In this document: piece by piece, positions 51,975 through 60,817 of the stretch
Position numbering within the stretch: position 1 is the first letter of the stretch
Layout: each line of letters starts with the position of its first letter
Source: UBA9715 sp045614225
Lineage (GTDB): Bacteria > Actinomycetota > Coriobacteriia > Coriobacteriales > Eggerthellaceae
Direction of reading: 5' to 3'
Assembly (NCBI GenBank): GCA_045614225.1
Contig: JAZLCO010000021.1
Coordinates: forward strand, 1-64,000
Length of the DNA: 64,000 nucleotides
Translations under genes and position numbers: made by a program
The notes under the pieces: generated by a model
The model's input: the letters and a program-made list of their open reading frames with translations, nothing else
Told to the model about the DNA's origin: nothing
Database searches by the model: none

Positions 51975-54557
51975 ATGGCTGACAAATTAAGGAAAGGCGA
52001 GGAAGGTGCCCAGTGGGCAGCTGTGCCATGTTGGCATAACTGCGGCGGCCGCTGCCTGGTGAAGGCCCTCGTGCGCGACGGCAAGGTATTGCGCATGAAG
52101 ACCGACGACCTCTACGAGGATACCTGGAACCGTCCGCAAACTCGCTCTTGCCCGATGGGCCATGCGATGCACCAGCAGGTGTTCGGAGCTGACCGCTTGA
52201 AGTACCCGATGAAGCGCAAGCACTACTCGCCCGAGGATCCGCACAGGGAGTTGCGCGGCATCGACGAGTGGGAGCGCATCAGCTGGGACGAGGCGATCGA
52301 CCTGTTCGCCAACGCGCTCATCAAGGCCAAGGAAGAGTATGGCAATGAGTCGATCATGTACATGAACATGATCAACCTCGAAGGTTACATGGGCCAGTTG
52401 CTCTCGGCTTTCGGCGGCTATGTTGACACGTGCGGCACGCAGTCCACAGGCACGTTCAACCTGGCGAACGCCCAGTTCGGTTGGGCGGCTCTCTTCGGGA
52501 ATTCCAACGACCGCATGGATCTTGCGAATTCCGACTACATCGTGCTCATGGGGCATAACGCTGCTTGGTGCGCTTTCGGCAATCCGAGCGTGTATCTCAA
52601 GCACGCCAAGGAAAAGGGCTCGAAGTTCGTGTTCGTCGGCCCCGAGTATTCGGAAACTGCTGGCTTCACCAACGCGCTTTGGATTCCAGTGCGTCCGGGT
52701 GGCGACACAGCACTCCTGCTTGCGGTCGCATACCTGATGATCACCAAGGACGAGGACGGCTCCTACATCGACTGGGACTTCCTTGACCGTTGCACCGTGG
52801 GCTTCGACGCCGATCACATGCCGGCCGACGCGAAGACCGATGAGAACTTCAAGGATTACGTGCTGGGCGCCTATGACGGTATCCCGAAGACCCCCGAGTG
52901 GGCAAGCGAGTTGTGCGGTACGCCAATTGAGCTCATCGAACAGTTCGCCGATATCGTCAGCTGCAAGCATGACGTGTCGTTCCACTCCAACGGTGCGCCG
53001 GCACGTTGCAAGGGCGCCGAGAATTACCCGCAGCTGCTCATGACCATCGCCGCGATGGGCGGGCATTACGGCAAGCCGGGCAACTCGTGCTCCAACGACC
53101 AGTACTACGGCGCCATGAACTCGGGCATGCTCATCGCCACCCCGATGGGCGCCACTGACGTGGCTCTCACCAACGCCAACAACCCGGTCGGCAAGGTCAT
53201 CTCGATGGACATCATTTGGGACGCCATCGTTGACGGCGAGTACTGGGACTCTGGCAACTCCATGCTCGCGATGTTTGCGGGCGACATGAAGGGTCCGTGG
53301 CTGCCGCATGCTCCCAAGCGTGAGAAGTGCGACATCAAGGTTCTCATTTCCGAGCAGCATAACTACCTCACGAGCCAGGCCAACACCAACAAGGGCATCG
53401 AGGCTTTCCGCAAGGTTGACTTCGTGTTCGCAAGTGCCTACTACATGAAGCTCGACGCGCAATACGCGGACGTGGTCGTGCCTGTCACCACCCGCTGGGA
53501 GCACAGGCAGGCACATGCATACTTGTCGGTGCTGTCGAAGGACAAGGAAACCGTGTTCGCGGCTGGCGCTCCCATTCCGCGTCAGGGAGAGAGCAAGTCC
53601 GACCGCGAAATCGCTGCGTTGGTCGCCGAAAAGCTCGGCATCGACTACGAGGCGCTGAACAAGAAGAGCGACGACCAGCGTTGGTTCGAGCTGATGTCCG
53701 GGGCGGTCATCATGGGCTACTTCGACGACGGCAACCCGATGCCCATCGCTGAAGTCACCCAGGAAGACCTCGACCGATACGGCGTGGAAGTCGACCTTCA
53801 TCCTGGTCTGATGCCGTTCGAGGAGTATCTCGACAAGGGCGTCTACCGCATCGAGCGTTTCGAGGACGACAAGTTCGTCAACATCGCGTTCAAGGAATTC
53901 CGCGAGGATCCCGAGGCCAATCCGCTCGAGTCCACTGTTTCCGGCAAGCTCGAGATCTACTGCCAGGCCAAGAGCGACTGGTACGACATGGTCAACGGTT
54001 ACGCCGACGGTGGCGAGGGCGTTGCGGACTACGTCAAGGTGTCGCCGCTTCCCAAGTGGCTCGACGCGCCGTTCAGCTACAAGGATTCGTTCGTCGATTG
54101 GGAGAACAAGGTCAAGGGCGAATATCCGATCCAGCTCACGCATGCGCACTATCTGCGCCGCGCCCACACCGACTGCGACAACCTGCCGTGGCTGCGCGAG
54201 GCGCTGTGCAACCCGGTGTGGCTGAACAAGGACGACGCCGAGGCTCGCGGCATCAAGACGGGCGACACCGTCAAGGTGTTCAACGAGCGTGGTGCCTTCC
54301 TGCGCCCGGCTTCGGTCACGCGCACGGTCATGCCTGGCGTCATCGTGATCCCGCATGGCGCGGGTGCTCGCATCGACCCTGAGACCGGCATTGACATCTC
54401 CGGCGCCGACAACGTGCTGACGCCGTCGAACCGTTCGACCACGCCGTTCCTCAACGGTTGGAATTCGAACCTGGTGCAATACGAGAAATACGAAGGGCCG
54501 CTCAAGCTCGTGCCCGACTGCGAGATGCCGCAGATCATCCCGCTGGTGGAAGAATAG
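51975..54557 (+). CDS. DMSO-reductase-family molybdopterin oxidoreductase, catalytic subunit 1
   Basis: 860 aa. The N-terminal [4Fe-4S] motif is canonical: C19-x3-C23-x3-C27-x31-C59. The Mo ligand is probably S157 in CGTQSTGTFN, aligned with the Ser of DmsA (GTYST). No Tat signal precedes the cluster motif, so it appears cytoplasmic. The substrate may be DMSO, TMAO or another oxidised compound and cannot be deduced. Start ATG 51975 follows GAAGGAGAGG. The ferredoxin subunit starts 12 bp after its stop; no membrane anchor gene is present. Confidence 0.88.
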   Translation: MADKLRKGEEGAQWAAVPCWHNCGGRCLVKALVRDGKVLRMKTDDLYEDTWNRPQTRSCPMGHAMHQQVFGADRLKYPMKRKHYSPEDPHRELRGIDEWERISWDEAIDLFANALIKAKEEYGNESIMYMNMINLEGYMGQLLSAFGGYVDTCGTQSTGTFNLANAQFGWAALFGNSNDRMDLANSDYIVLMGHNAAWCAFGNPSVYLKHAKEKGSKFVFVGPEYSETAGFTNALWIPVRPGGDTALLLAVAYLMITKDEDGSYIDWDFLDRCTVGFDADHMPADAKTDENFKDYVLGAYDGIPKTPEWASELCGTPIELIEQFADIVSCKHDVSFHSNGAPARCKGAENYPQLLMTIAAMGGHYGKPGNSCSNDQYYGAMNSGMLIATPMGATDVALTNANNPVGKVISMDIIWDAIVDGEYWDSGNSMLAMFAGDMKGPWLPHAPKREKCDIKVLISEQHNYLTSQANTNKGIEAFRKVDFVFASAYYMKLDAQYADVVVPVTTRWEHRQAHAYLSVLSKDKETVFAAGAPIPRQGESKSDREIAALVAEKLGIDYEALNKKSDDQRWFELMSGAVIMGYFDDGNPMPIAEVTQEDLDRYGVEVDLHPGLMPFEEYLDKGVYRIERFEDDKFVNIAFKEFREDPEANPLESTVSGKLEIYCQAKSDWYDMVNGYADGGEGVADYVKVSPLPKWLDAPFSYKDSFVDWENKVKGEYPIQLTHAHYLRRAHTDCDNLPWLREALCNPVWLNKDDAEARGIKTGDTVKVFNERGAFLRPASVTRTVMPGVIVIPHGAGARIDPETGIDISGADNVLTPSNRSTTPFLNGWNSNLVQYEKYEGPLKLVPDCEMPQIIPLVEE

Positions 54558-54569
54558 GAGGGAGTGAAC

Positions 54570-54983
54570 ATGGCTAAGCTTGGATTCTACTTCGACGCAG
54601 AGAGCTGCATCGCTTGCCACACCTGCCAAGTGGCTTGCAAGGACGTGAACAACCTGCCAGTGGGCACCAACTACCGTGTCGTGCGCTCGTTCTGCACGGG
54701 TAGCGGCTGGACCCCGCGCATCTACAACATCTCGCTGCCCGTACAGGGTTGCAACCTGTGCACCGAGCTGCGCGAACTCGGTGAAGAGCCGGCTTGCGTG
54801 ATGAGCTGCCCGATGCGCGCTCTCGAGTTCGGCGACATCGACGAGCTCAAGGCGAAGCATGCCGGTGAGCCGCTTGCTGACGGTTGCCCCGCCATCCCCA
54901 ACGAGGAGATGTGCAACAAGAACTTCGTCATGCGCGTCAAGGACTGCATGATGGACGAGGACTTCGACGAGTATCTCGTTTAG
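54570..54983 (+). CDS. Ferredoxin-type electron-transfer subunit 1 (DmsB-like)
   Basis: 137-aa iron-sulfur protein. C13-IA-C16-HT-C19-QVA-C23 gives one [4Fe-4S] set and CNLC...CVMSCPMRAL another; DmsB proteins carry four, so this is a short form. It should pass electrons to the preceding molybdoenzyme. ATG 54570 follows GGAGGGAGTGAAC. Confidence 0.85.
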   Translation: MAKLGFYFDAESCIACHTCQVACKDVNNLPVGTNYRVVRSFCTGSGWTPRIYNISLPVQGCNLCTELRELGEEPACVMSCPMRALEFGDIDELKAKHAGEPLADGCPAIPNEEMCNKNFVMRVKDCMMDEDFDEYLV

Positions 54984-55100
54984 GTATTGCGTGCCGTGGG
55001 CGGGGGGACGTTTCCCTTGCCCACGGTGCGAAGAACACCGTGTTTTCAAGAGCGGACGCGAGAAACGTCCCCTCGTCCGCATCGTCGAGAGGGGGAATGT

Positions 55101-57485
55101 ATGGCACAGGGAGAGACGTTCGTCTACTCAGCATGCCCAGGCTGGGGCGACCATGATTACTGTGCAATCAAGACCATCGTGAAGGATGGGAAGATCGAGC
55201 GCACCGAGCGCATCGTGTATTCCGGTCCCGAGGAAACCGAGGGTCATATCTGCCAGAAGGGGTGTTTGGCCGGACGTATGCCGTACGATCCGAACCGCCT
55301 CATGTACCCCATGAAGCGCGTCGGCGCTCGCGGCGAAGGCAAGTGGGAGCGCATCTCGTGGGACCAGGCACTCGACGAGATTGCAGCCAAGCTCAACGAG
55401 ATCGCCGAGAAGTACGGCCCTGAAACCGTCGCGCTGTGGAACTTCGCGGCAGGTGCGCCGCCATCGGCTGGTTTCGAGTCGCTCATGCCGACTCGTTTCG
55501 CCAACCTGTACGGCTGCACGTATCCGATGGCGTCGGTCGCACTCGACAACGGCCCGTTCTACGCCGAGTTCTACGCAACGAACGTTGCATACCCGCATGT
55601 CATCGTTGACCCGCGCAACATGATCGGCACCGACCTCATCTACATTTGGGGCTGCAACCCCATCGAGAACCAGATGCGCATTACCAAGAGCCTGGTGCGC
55701 GCTCGCGACGAGGGCGCCAAGATCATCGACCTGGGTCTCGTGTTCGACGGCACTGCTGGTTGGGCTGACGAGTTCTACGGTGTTCATCCGGGTGCTGACG
55801 GCCATATGGCCATGGCGTTCGTCGACTACATCCTACAGAACGGCTGCGAGGATGCCGAGTACCTGCTGGCCAACACCGTCGCCGCTTATCTGGTCGACGA
55901 GGAGACTGGCTTGCTGGCCAAGGATGACGATGGCAACTACTTCGTCTACGACAACGCCGCTGGTGCTGTTGCGCCTGTTGCCGCCCCGAAGGGCGAGTAT
56001 CCCAGCGATGATATCGCTTTGTATGGCCGCTATGAATGCCAGGGCAAGAAGCTCGTCACCGTTTTGACGCTGCAGAAGGAAGAGGCTGCCAACTGGTCGG
56101 CCGAGAAGGTTGCCGACAAGGTCGGCATTCCTGCCGCGACCATCACGGCACTCGCCAAGCAGTGGGCAGAGGCCGAGAACGCCTTCATCATCACGGGCTA
56201 CGGCCTTCGTTACTACAATGCGACCGAAACTTGCCGCATCTTCCTGCTGCTCGGCATGTTGACCGGCCGCTTGGGGAAGAAGTACAACGGCATCATCGAG
56301 GGCCTGCAATCGCAGTGCTATCCGCTGATTCTCAACGACGCCGCCGTCAACATGCCCAACGGTCCCGAGGACCTGCGCGCCAAGTGCATGCGCCAGTGGG
56401 AATGGTTTGCTCAGGCTGATTCCGACGAAAACCCCTACAAGGCGCTCATCGTCGCCGAGGGCAACCCGGTTCACCAGCAGCCCGACCGCAACCGCTGGCT
56501 GCGCATCATGGACAAGATGGAGCTCGTGGTCGACATCGACGTGTGGCTGACCGACACCGGCGAGCTGGCTGACTACGTGCTGCCTGACGCCATGTCGTTC
56601 GAGCGTCAGGACATCATCATGCCGGCGTGCTACAACCACGTCGTTCTGCAGGAGCCGGCCATCGAGCCTGCTGCTGACGTGAAGGATCCCGTCGAGCTGT
56701 GGAGCGGGCTGGGCAAGCGCTGCGGATTCGGCGAGTACTTCGACAAGACCAACGACGAGTGGTGCGAAATTCGCCTGCAGACCCAATATCCGCTGCTCGC
56801 CACCGTCGAGCCCAAGGTCGACTTCGCCCGCCTGAAAGCTGAGAAGTGCATCCGCTTCAACGCGCCCGCCGAGCCGTACTATGATGGCTGGATCACCGAC
56901 CAGGGTCAGTGGCCCACTGCCACCGGTCGCCTCGAGATCTACGCCGAGCGCTTGAAGGATCTGGGCCTGGCCATCACGCATCCGCGCGAGACGGTTGCTG
57001 TTGGACAATCGACCGAGTATCCGTTCCAGTTCTTCAGCGGTCGCCAGCGCTTCTTCATGCAGTCGAGCTTCACCGATGACCCGATCAACATCGAGCTGTC
57101 CGGCGGCTCGCCGGCTACGCGCCTGAACCCGAAGGACGCGCGCCGTCTGGGCTTCGAAGATGGCGACATGGTCGAGGTCTACAACGAGATGGGTCACGTG
57201 GTCACGCGTCTCGAGATCGACGAGTGCGTGCCTGCCGGCACGGTGCACACGTGGTTTGGCTGGCGTGCCCGCCAGTTCGAGGAGGGCACGTATGCCGAGT
57301 GCGTCACGACCTACGCGAGCGCCAAGACCAACCAGGCCGTCGAGGAGAAATGGGCTCAGGACTGGTGCGAGGCCGGTTATTCGTTCAACATGTTCACCGA
57401 CCCGATCTCAGCCGAGATTGCCTCGTCTGACTGCTACTGGGATTCGTGGTGCAACATCCGCAAGTACGAAGCGAAGGAGGCGTAA
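55101..57485 (+). CDS. DMSO-reductase-family molybdopterin oxidoreductase, catalytic subunit 2
   Basis: 794 aa. The fold and C-terminal MGD-binding domain (SGGSPATRLNPKDARRLGFEDGD) place it in the DMSO reductase family. The N-terminal cluster motif is unusual: C12-PGWGDHDY-C21 then C51-QKG-C55, with no Cys in the second position of a normal C-x2-C-x3-C-x27-C. No Tat signal. The Mo ligand is not certain. Start ATG 55101 follows GAGAGGGGGAATGT. It lies 117 bp after ferredoxin subunit 1 and 3 bp before ferredoxin subunit 2. Confidence 0.85.
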   Translation: MAQGETFVYSACPGWGDHDYCAIKTIVKDGKIERTERIVYSGPEETEGHICQKGCLAGRMPYDPNRLMYPMKRVGARGEGKWERISWDQALDEIAAKLNEIAEKYGPETVALWNFAAGAPPSAGFESLMPTRFANLYGCTYPMASVALDNGPFYAEFYATNVAYPHVIVDPRNMIGTDLIYIWGCNPIENQMRITKSLVRARDEGAKIIDLGLVFDGTAGWADEFYGVHPGADGHMAMAFVDYILQNGCEDAEYLLANTVAAYLVDEETGLLAKDDDGNYFVYDNAAGAVAPVAAPKGEYPSDDIALYGRYECQGKKLVTVLTLQKEEAANWSAEKVADKVGIPAATITALAKQWAEAENAFIITGYGLRYYNATETCRIFLLLGMLTGRLGKKYNGIIEGLQSQCYPLILNDAAVNMPNGPEDLRAKCMRQWEWFAQADSDENPYKALIVAEGNPVHQQPDRNRWLRIMDKMELVVDIDVWLTDTGELADYVLPDAMSFERQDIIMPACYNHVVLQEPAIEPAADVKDPVELWSGLGKRCGFGEYFDKTNDEWCEIRLQTQYPLLATVEPKVDFARLKAEKCIRFNAPAEPYYDGWITDQGQWPTATGRLEIYAERLKDLGLAITHPRETVAVGQSTEYPFQFFSGRQRFFMQSSFTDDPINIELSGGSPATRLNPKDARRLGFEDGDMVEVYNEMGHVVTRLEIDECVPAGTVHTWFGWRARQFEEGTYAECVTTYASAKTNQAVEEKWAQDWCEAGYSFNMFTDPISAEIASSDCYWDSWCNIRKYEAKEA

Positions 57486-57488
57486 ACC

Positions 57489-57902
57489 ATGACGAGGAAA
57501 ATGCTGGTCGACCTCAATCGCTGCGTCGGCTGCTGGACATGTGCGATGGCGTGCAAGATGGGCAACCATCTGGCCGATGACGAGTACCGTGTGACAGTGC
57601 GCACGAACGGCTCGGGCGCGGGCATCGACCGCCCGTCGGGTGAGTATCCGAACCTGCACATGAACTGGATGCCCATCTACAAGAAGAGCTGCACGTTCTG
57701 CCCTGAGCGCATTGCCGATGGCGAGCTGCCGCTTTGCGCGAGTGCTTGCCCGACCAAGGCGCTTGCTTTTGGCGACGACGCCGACCCCGAGGGCGAGTTC
57801 TGCAAGGGAATCGCGCGCAGTAAGGACAAGCACTACCACGTGTTCGAGCTGAAACCTTACGAGGAAACACGCGCGAACGTCGTGTACGCTACCAGGGAAT
57901 AA
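57489..57902 (+). CDS. Ferredoxin-type electron-transfer subunit 2
   Basis: 137 aa. C12-VG-C15-WT-C18-AMA-C22 is one cluster set, with CTFC and CASACPTKAL forming the next. Partner of molybdoenzyme 2, whose stop is 3 bp upstream. Like subunit 1, it has fewer clusters than DmsB. Last gene before a strong terminator. Confidence 0.85.
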   Translation: MTRKMLVDLNRCVGCWTCAMACKMGNHLADDEYRVTVRTNGSGAGIDRPSGEYPNLHMNWMPIYKKSCTFCPERIADGELPLCASACPTKALAFGDDADPEGEFCKGIARSKDKHYHVFELKPYEETRANVVYATRE

Positions 57903-57925
57903 TAGAGGGGTTGTTCCCAATGGTG

Positions 57926-57956
57926 AGGGGGCCGCTTCGTGCGGCCCCCTATTTTT
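57926..57956 (+). terminator. Terminator of the molybdoenzyme operon
   Basis: AGGGGGCCGC / GCGGCCCCCT with TTCGT loop, followed by ATTTTTG. Confidence 0.88.
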
Positions 57957-57967
57957 GTGCTATACAA

Positions 57968-57996
57968 TGAGACACCGTACTTGGTACGGTGTCTCA
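57968..57996 (+). promoter_or_regulatory. Perfect 13-bp palindrome at the phosphatase promoter
   Basis: Arms TGAGACACCGTAC with TTG centre, immediately after TATACAAT (57961-57968) and 15 bp before ATG 58012. The core GTACTTGGTAC is identical in gene orientation to that upstream of citrate synthase. Operator or leader hairpin. Confidence 0.5.
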
Positions 57997-58011
57997 TTTG
58001 GGAGGGTTGAT

Positions 58012-58473
58012 ATGGCCAAGGACCGTATTCGCATATTGTTCGTCTGCCACGGCAACATCTGCCGTTCCACAATGGCCCAATGCGTCATGCAGCATATGGT
58101 CGATTCCCGTGGGATAGGCGGTCGGTTCACCATCGACTCGGTTGCCACGACAAACGAAGAGATCGGCATGCCCATCTACCCGCCTGCTCGCGAGAAGCTC
58201 AAGGCTGAAGGCGTGCCCATCGTACCGCACCGTGCACGTCGCATCCAGGCGGGTGAACAGGCAGGATGGGACTACATCATCTGCATGGACGAGGAAAACA
58301 TCCGCCATCTGCGTCGTATCCTCGGACCCGAGAACATGGGCAAGGTGCGCAAGCTTCTGTCGTATGTCGGCGAGTCGGGTGATGTGGCCGACCCGTGGTA
58401 CACCGGCAATTTCGACGCAACATACGACGACGTAGTCCGCGGCTGCGAAGCGTTGCTGGCAAGCGTGTGCTAG
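58012..58473 (+). CDS. Low-molecular-weight protein-tyrosine phosphatase
   Basis: 153 aa. The CX5R loop VCHGNICRS (C12, R18) and the general-acid loop DPWYTGNF near residue 126 define the family, which also includes arsenate reductases. Tyr after the Asp-Pro-Trp fits a phosphatase. ATG 58012 follows GGGAGGGTTGAT. Monocistronic; a stem (58465-58498) covers its stop codon. Confidence 0.92.
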   Translation: MAKDRIRILFVCHGNICRSTMAQCVMQHMVDSRGIGGRFTIDSVATTNEEIGMPIYPPAREKLKAEGVPIVPHRARRIQAGEQAGWDYIICMDEENIRHLRRILGPENMGKVRKLLSYVGESGDVADPWYTGNFDATYDDVVRGCEALLASVC

Positions 58474-58498
58474 AAAAGGCGGACCTTTCCTAGCACAC
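58465..58498. terminator. Stem over the phosphatase stop codon
   Basis: GTGTGCTAG / CTAGCACAC outer stem with inner AAAGG/CCTTT; the TAG stop is within the left arm. No T run, and convergent with the VWA gene. Confidence 0.5.
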
Positions 58499-58521
58499 AC
58501 AAAGAACGATGCGGATGGTCG

Positions 58522-59202
58522 CTAGCGCCTGCCGAAGATACCGTGTTTCTTGCCGCCACGTTTTGCGACATCTTTCTCGATCGAGGTCTTCCAACTGCCG
58601 GTTACGCTTGCCATGTCCGGTGCGCAACGCATCTCATACGTCGCGTCTGCGATGGCCTCGTAAGCCACTTGGTTTCCAATGTCGTCTGCCAAGTAGGTGA
58701 CGGAACGGTCGGCAGCAATGCCAATTTTCTCGGCTTCGCCGATAGCGTCGATGTTCGCGCCGAGGAACAGGAACTCCCAGCCAGCTTCCTTCTTCTGCTC
58801 GATCATCTTCTTGACCCGGTCGTAGGAGTATTCGCGGCTCGCGTTTTCGTAGCCATCGGTGATGATGACGAAAATCGTCTTCTCGGGCTGGTATTCATCG
58901 GGCAGGTAGCCATGCACGCGCCCGATGTGCTTGATCGATCCTCCGACGGCATCGAGCAGCGCCGTGCAGCCGCGCACCCAGTAGTCCTTCGATGTCAGGT
59001 TCTTCACGTCGCCGATGGCGATGCGGTCGTGCAGCACCTCGGTGAAATTGTCGAACAGCACCGTCGATACGACGGCATCACCTTTGGTTTCGCGATGCTT
59101 TTGCAGCGTTGCATTGAAGCCGCCGATCGTGTCGGACTCTAGTCCGCCCATGGAACCGCTGCGGTCAAGGATGAATACGAGCTCGGTCAAATCTTTCTTC
59201 AT
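58522..59202 (-). CDS. Von Willebrand A domain protein
   Basis: 226 aa. The MIDAS motif DRSGSM (D13, S15, S17) opens a VWA domain (FILDRSGSMGGLESDTIGGFNATLQ..., ITDGYENAS). No signal peptide or membrane helix, so cytoplasmic; such proteins commonly work with AAA ATPases or in tellurite/stress loci, but none is adjacent. ATG 59202 follows GAAAGGACCTATC. Confidence 0.85.
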   Translation of the reverse strand: MKKDLTELVFILDRSGSMGGLESDTIGGFNATLQKHRETKGDAVVSTVLFDNFTEVLHDRIAIGDVKNLTSKDYWVRGCTALLDAVGGSIKHIGRVHGYLPDEYQPEKTIFVIITDGYENASREYSYDRVKKMIEQKKEAGWEFLFLGANIDAIGEAEKIGIAADRSVTYLADDIGNQVAYEAIADATYEMRCAPDMASVTGSWKTSIEKDVAKRGGKKHGIFGRR

Positions 59203-59378
59203 GATAGGTCCTTTCTCTTCGCGGGGCGGTTGCCCCCCTCTTGCAATTAGGACTCTACGCTGCATGCGCATTCGATTGGTCAACTGCGAGTTGACATCTC
59301 CTAACCAAGTTAGGGCTATCTTTTCTTGGTAAGCCGTCGTAGTTCATAATGGAAATAGCTGGACGTGAGGAGCGAAGC

Positions 59379-60710
59379 ATGCCGTTTTCGATAGAGCGCA
59401 ACGATCTTGCCCACATGGACGTCGATGCCGTAGTGGTGGCGGCAAATGAAGAGCTGCAAATCACGGGTGGAGTTGGGGCCGACGTGGCCAACGCAGCTGG
59501 GTTTGCCCTCGTGCAACGTGCGTGTGATGAAATCGGATTCTGCCCGACGGGCTCTGCCGTTGCGACGCCCGGGTTCGATTTGCATGCCACGACAATCGTT
59601 CATGCTGTCGGGCCGATTTGGCAGGGTGGCGATGAGGGCGAAAGCGAGGTTTTGCGTGCAACGTATGCAAGCGCATTGCGTTGCTGCAAAGATGCGAATG
59701 CCCAATCGTTGGCGATGCCTCTCATCTCGGCGGGAACATACGGCTTCCCTTCGGAGGTCTCGTTCAGAATCGCCATGGAAGAGACCCGGACGTTTCTCGA
59801 GGAAAACGACATCGATATCCGCCTGGTGTTGTTCAACCGCTCAGCAGTAAAGGCGGCGGTTTCATCGTACGGTGAAATTGCCGAATACATCGACGATCAC
59901 TACGTCGACGAACGGGCAACCGAACGCTATGAGCGCTATCTCGAAGTGGAGGCGGCTGGCGGTGGTTTCCGTGACGGCTACATGCAGCAACGTCCTTACG
60001 AGGAGTTCGATCTTTGGGGAACTGAAACTTCTCAAAGCGAGTTCGACTACGAGCCGTTGGCCATGCCCGATTCGGCAAGCGTGCCGATGCCGACGCCTGA
60101 CTCGCCAGATGCTCCTGCGGCAAGGTCGTACGGTGCACCAAGCGCGCCCGCACGAATGCCACTTGAAACGGGGACTGCTCATCGTCGTCCCGCAAAACCT
60201 TCAGGCCCTCTGTCGCGGATAGGCGAGTTCATCGATGAACTTCGCGAGCGCAAACGCGAAGAGAAATCATCCGATGATGCGTCAGCGACAATGCAGATGG
60301 CGCCAATCGAGGCATTCGAGAAGCAAGAAACGTCCATCGGCTCGGCGTCCAGTTTGGGAGATTGGCTCGATGCGCTCGATGCGCCCTTTTCGACTACGCT
60401 GCTCGCGCTTATCGATGAACGCGATATGACCGACGCGGAGGTTTACAAACGCGCGAACATGAGTCGCCAGCTGTTCAGCAAGATTCGCAGCGATGCAAAC
60501 TATCGTCCGACGAAGAGGACTGTGCTCGCGCTCGCCATTGCCCTGGAACTCGACCTCGACGAGACGGCTGATCTGTTGCGACGTGCCGGCTTCGCTCTAT
60601 CGAACAGCAGCAAGGCCGACGTCATCGTTGAGTATTTCATCGCCCATGGCAATCACGACATCTTCGAGATAAACGAGGCGCTGTACGCGTTCGATCAGCA
60701 AACGATTTAA
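59379..60710 (+). CDS. Macro-domain protein with C-terminal helix-turn-helix-like domain
   Basis: 443 aa. Residues 1 to about 165 form a macro domain (DAVVVAANEELQITGGVGADVANAAG, PLISAGTYGFP) that binds or hydrolyses ADP-ribose. A disordered Pro/Ser linker (about 210-340) leads to a C-terminal region (about 355-443: LALIDERDMTDAEVYKRANMSRQLFSKIRSD) shaped like a repressor HTH. ATG 59379 follows GTGAGGAGCGAAGC. It is 107 bp before a TIR protein, whose NAD-derived products would suit a macro domain. Confidence 0.8.
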   Translation: MPFSIERNDLAHMDVDAVVVAANEELQITGGVGADVANAAGFALVQRACDEIGFCPTGSAVATPGFDLHATTIVHAVGPIWQGGDEGESEVLRATYASALRCCKDANAQSLAMPLISAGTYGFPSEVSFRIAMEETRTFLEENDIDIRLVLFNRSAVKAAVSSYGEIAEYIDDHYVDERATERYERYLEVEAAGGGFRDGYMQQRPYEEFDLWGTETSQSEFDYEPLAMPDSASVPMPTPDSPDAPAARSYGAPSAPARMPLETGTAHRRPAKPSGPLSRIGEFIDELRERKREEKSSDDASATMQMAPIEAFEKQETSIGSASSLGDWLDALDAPFSTTLLALIDERDMTDAEVYKRANMSRQLFSKIRSDANYRPTKRTVLALAIALELDLDETADLLRRAGFALSNSSKADVIVEYFIAHGNHDIFEINEALYAFDQQTI

Positions 60711-60782
60711 ATCTGGTTGACCCAATATAAGGCAAAGGGCAATATCAGGTTCGTTTTCTCTGGCTCGTTACTAACCCCGACG

Positions 60783-60789
60783 TTTTATA
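60783..60789 (+). promoter_or_regulatory. -10-like element before the TIR gene
   Basis: TTTATAATCG near 60783-60792 lies about 25-30 bp before the ATG at 60818; a matching -35 is not clear. Confidence 0.3.
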
Positions 60790-60817
60790 ATCGCTTTAGC
60801 ATGCGAAAGGGGCGGTC

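Noticed and set aside
51987..55082. Very long (over 1000 codons) minus-strand open frame opposite molybdoenzyme 1 and its ferredoxin subunit
   Set aside because: Its translation is Val/His/Arg-rich low-complexity with no domain, and the plus strand has clear homologues. It is a by-product of GC-rich codon use.
55833..57248. 471-codon minus-strand frame opposite molybdoenzyme 2
   Set aside because: Shadow of the real gene; no ribosome site or recognisable motif.
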